Assembly: GCA_036867785.1 (NCBI GenBank)
Contig: CP145417.1
Location: forward strand, 1,054,001 to 1,118,000
Reading direction: 5' to 3'
DNA length: 64,000 bases
Source of the DNA: Plasmodiophora brassicae
Lineage: Eukaryota; Endomyxa: Phytomyxea; Phytomyxea; Plasmodiophorida
The translations under genes and the position numbers were made by a program. Shown in pieces: positions 63,197 to 64,000 of the stretch (positions are counted from its first letter, which is position 1; every line of letters starts with the position of its first letter). A model generated the notes under the pieces. The model had not been told where the DNA came from. It was given only the letters and a program-made list of their open reading frames with translations, and searched no databases.

Positions 63197-64000
63197 GTTT
63201 GGACACCTACACGAAGCATCCAGGGCGGACTGAACACGGCCCCGCAATTCCAAGCAAGGATGGTGAACATCTTCGACGACCTGATGGATCGAATGATGGT
63301 CTGGATTGATGATCTGCTGGGATTCGCGAAGACGGAGGCCGAGCTTCTGGAACTGCTGGCCAACGTATTCGAACGGGCACGCGAAGTCGGACTGAAGTTC
63401 AACCCTACGAAATGCACGATCTTCGCCAGGGAGCTGGTCTGGTGCGGGAAGATCTACTCTGGCAACGGCATTCGACATGACCCGGAACGGATAGCCGCTC
63501 TGACAAGCATGCCGGAGCCGAAGACGGTTAAAGACCTGCAGCAACTGATGTGGGCGGTGGGATGGATGCGCACGACCATCCCGGACTACCCCTACATCAT
63601 CGAACCACTACAGGAGGTCGTTGGCCGGGCGAATGAGGAGCTGAAACGAACGAAGTCCAGTTCTTATGCTCATTGACGGTGGACGCGATGGGCTGGTCTG
63701 AACGACAACGAGAAGCATTCGAGAAGCTGCGGGCGGTGCTGGTCGAACACGTGCAACTGGCCTACCCCAAGAAGGATTTCCAGACCTGCCTCTTCACGGA
63801 CGCAAGCGAATTCGCATGGTCGGCGGTCGTGACTCAGATTCCAATGGAGGACATCGAATTGCCGATCAGTGAGCAACGACATGAACCGCTGGCGTTCCAC
63901 GGGAAACGCTTCGACAACACGCAGCTACGGTGGCCTATCATCGAGAAAGAGGCAGCGGCGATCGTCCAGGCGACTACGCGAGGCGATTTCTTGCTGTAAA

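Larger units (their letters stand above)
52285..64000 (+). mobile_element. Ty3/Gypsy element, running past the right edge, with a nested LTR element
   Basis: Parts: gag 52285-53406 with one CCHC knuckle (CFRCKGEHYVSDC); protease/RT start to 54457 (TPYRCKPRMYNPKQKEFL, PVLIVKKPHGDGYRLCVDL); then, right of a second LTR element inserted at 54458-63196, the RT palm and thumb (MVWIDDLLGFA, LKFNPTKCTIF) and RNase H (LFTDASEFAWSAVV) to the window end. The insertion duplicated GTTTG (54453-54457, 63197-63201). No left LTR was recognised. Apart from the nested insertion it is a fossil with a few breaks. Confidence 0.85.

Overview
This window is eukaryotic nuclear DNA from a protist-like organism. Left to centre it is GC-rich and gene-dense, with genes tens to a few hundred bases apart on both strands and interrupted by very short GT-AG introns (mostly 45-80 nt, commonly with CTGAC 15-35 nt before the acceptor). 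The gene set (RAP protein, ER Hsp90 ending KEEL, kinetoplastid-like cyclase with a myosin-tail-like N-terminus, Zn-type ALAD, sestrin, sideroflexin, Furry, A20/AN1 protein, ARID protein) is eukaryotic, but I cannot name the species. A plasmodiophorid-like rhizarian or another GC-rich protist is a guess.

Layout. 1-3.4 kb: RAP protein (cut by the window edge), tandem-PH protein, secreted AstE/AspA-like zinc hydrolase. 3.4-7.0 kb: gene-poor, with Copia fossils and long inverted repeats. 7.05-14.5 kb: a multi-exon Furry/Tao3/Mor2-type gene, less GC-rich than its neighbours. 15.1-17.3 kb: a low-complexity protein with a C-terminal Cys/His knuckle. 17.3-20.2 kb: Copia fossils, hairpins, a solo-LTR-like piece and a tRNA-like palindrome. 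20.4-44.2 kb: a compact run of about 15 genes: GRP94, TH1-PH-PH-cyclase, PUB-A20-AN1, C2-like, two poorly identified genes, RING, membrane protein, HMG/ARID/ARM, homeobox, EEP nuclease, fucosyltransferase-like, ALAD, sideroflexin, a small mitochondrial-like protein, and sestrin.

44.2-64.0 kb is a nest of mobile elements. A tyrosine-recombinase (Crypton-like) element with about 130-bp terminal inverted repeats (45.58-51.77 kb) is interrupted by a short LTR element (48,319-50,962; target duplication GGCGT). Next comes a perfect 72-bp tRNA-like palindrome, then a Ty3/Gypsy element running off the right edge. That Gypsy is interrupted by a second LTR element (54,458-63,196; duplication GTTTG), which is itself interrupted by a CACTA/EnSpm DNA transposon (57,123-62,876; duplication TTC). 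The shorter LTR element is the same family as the inner one and preserves the empty site of the CACTA insertion.

The host genes show no operon-like logic. Two mitochondrial-type genes (sideroflexin and a small membrane protein) lie together, next to the heme-pathway gene ALAD. Exon limits below were set by hand from splice signals and reading frames, so they are provisional where stated.
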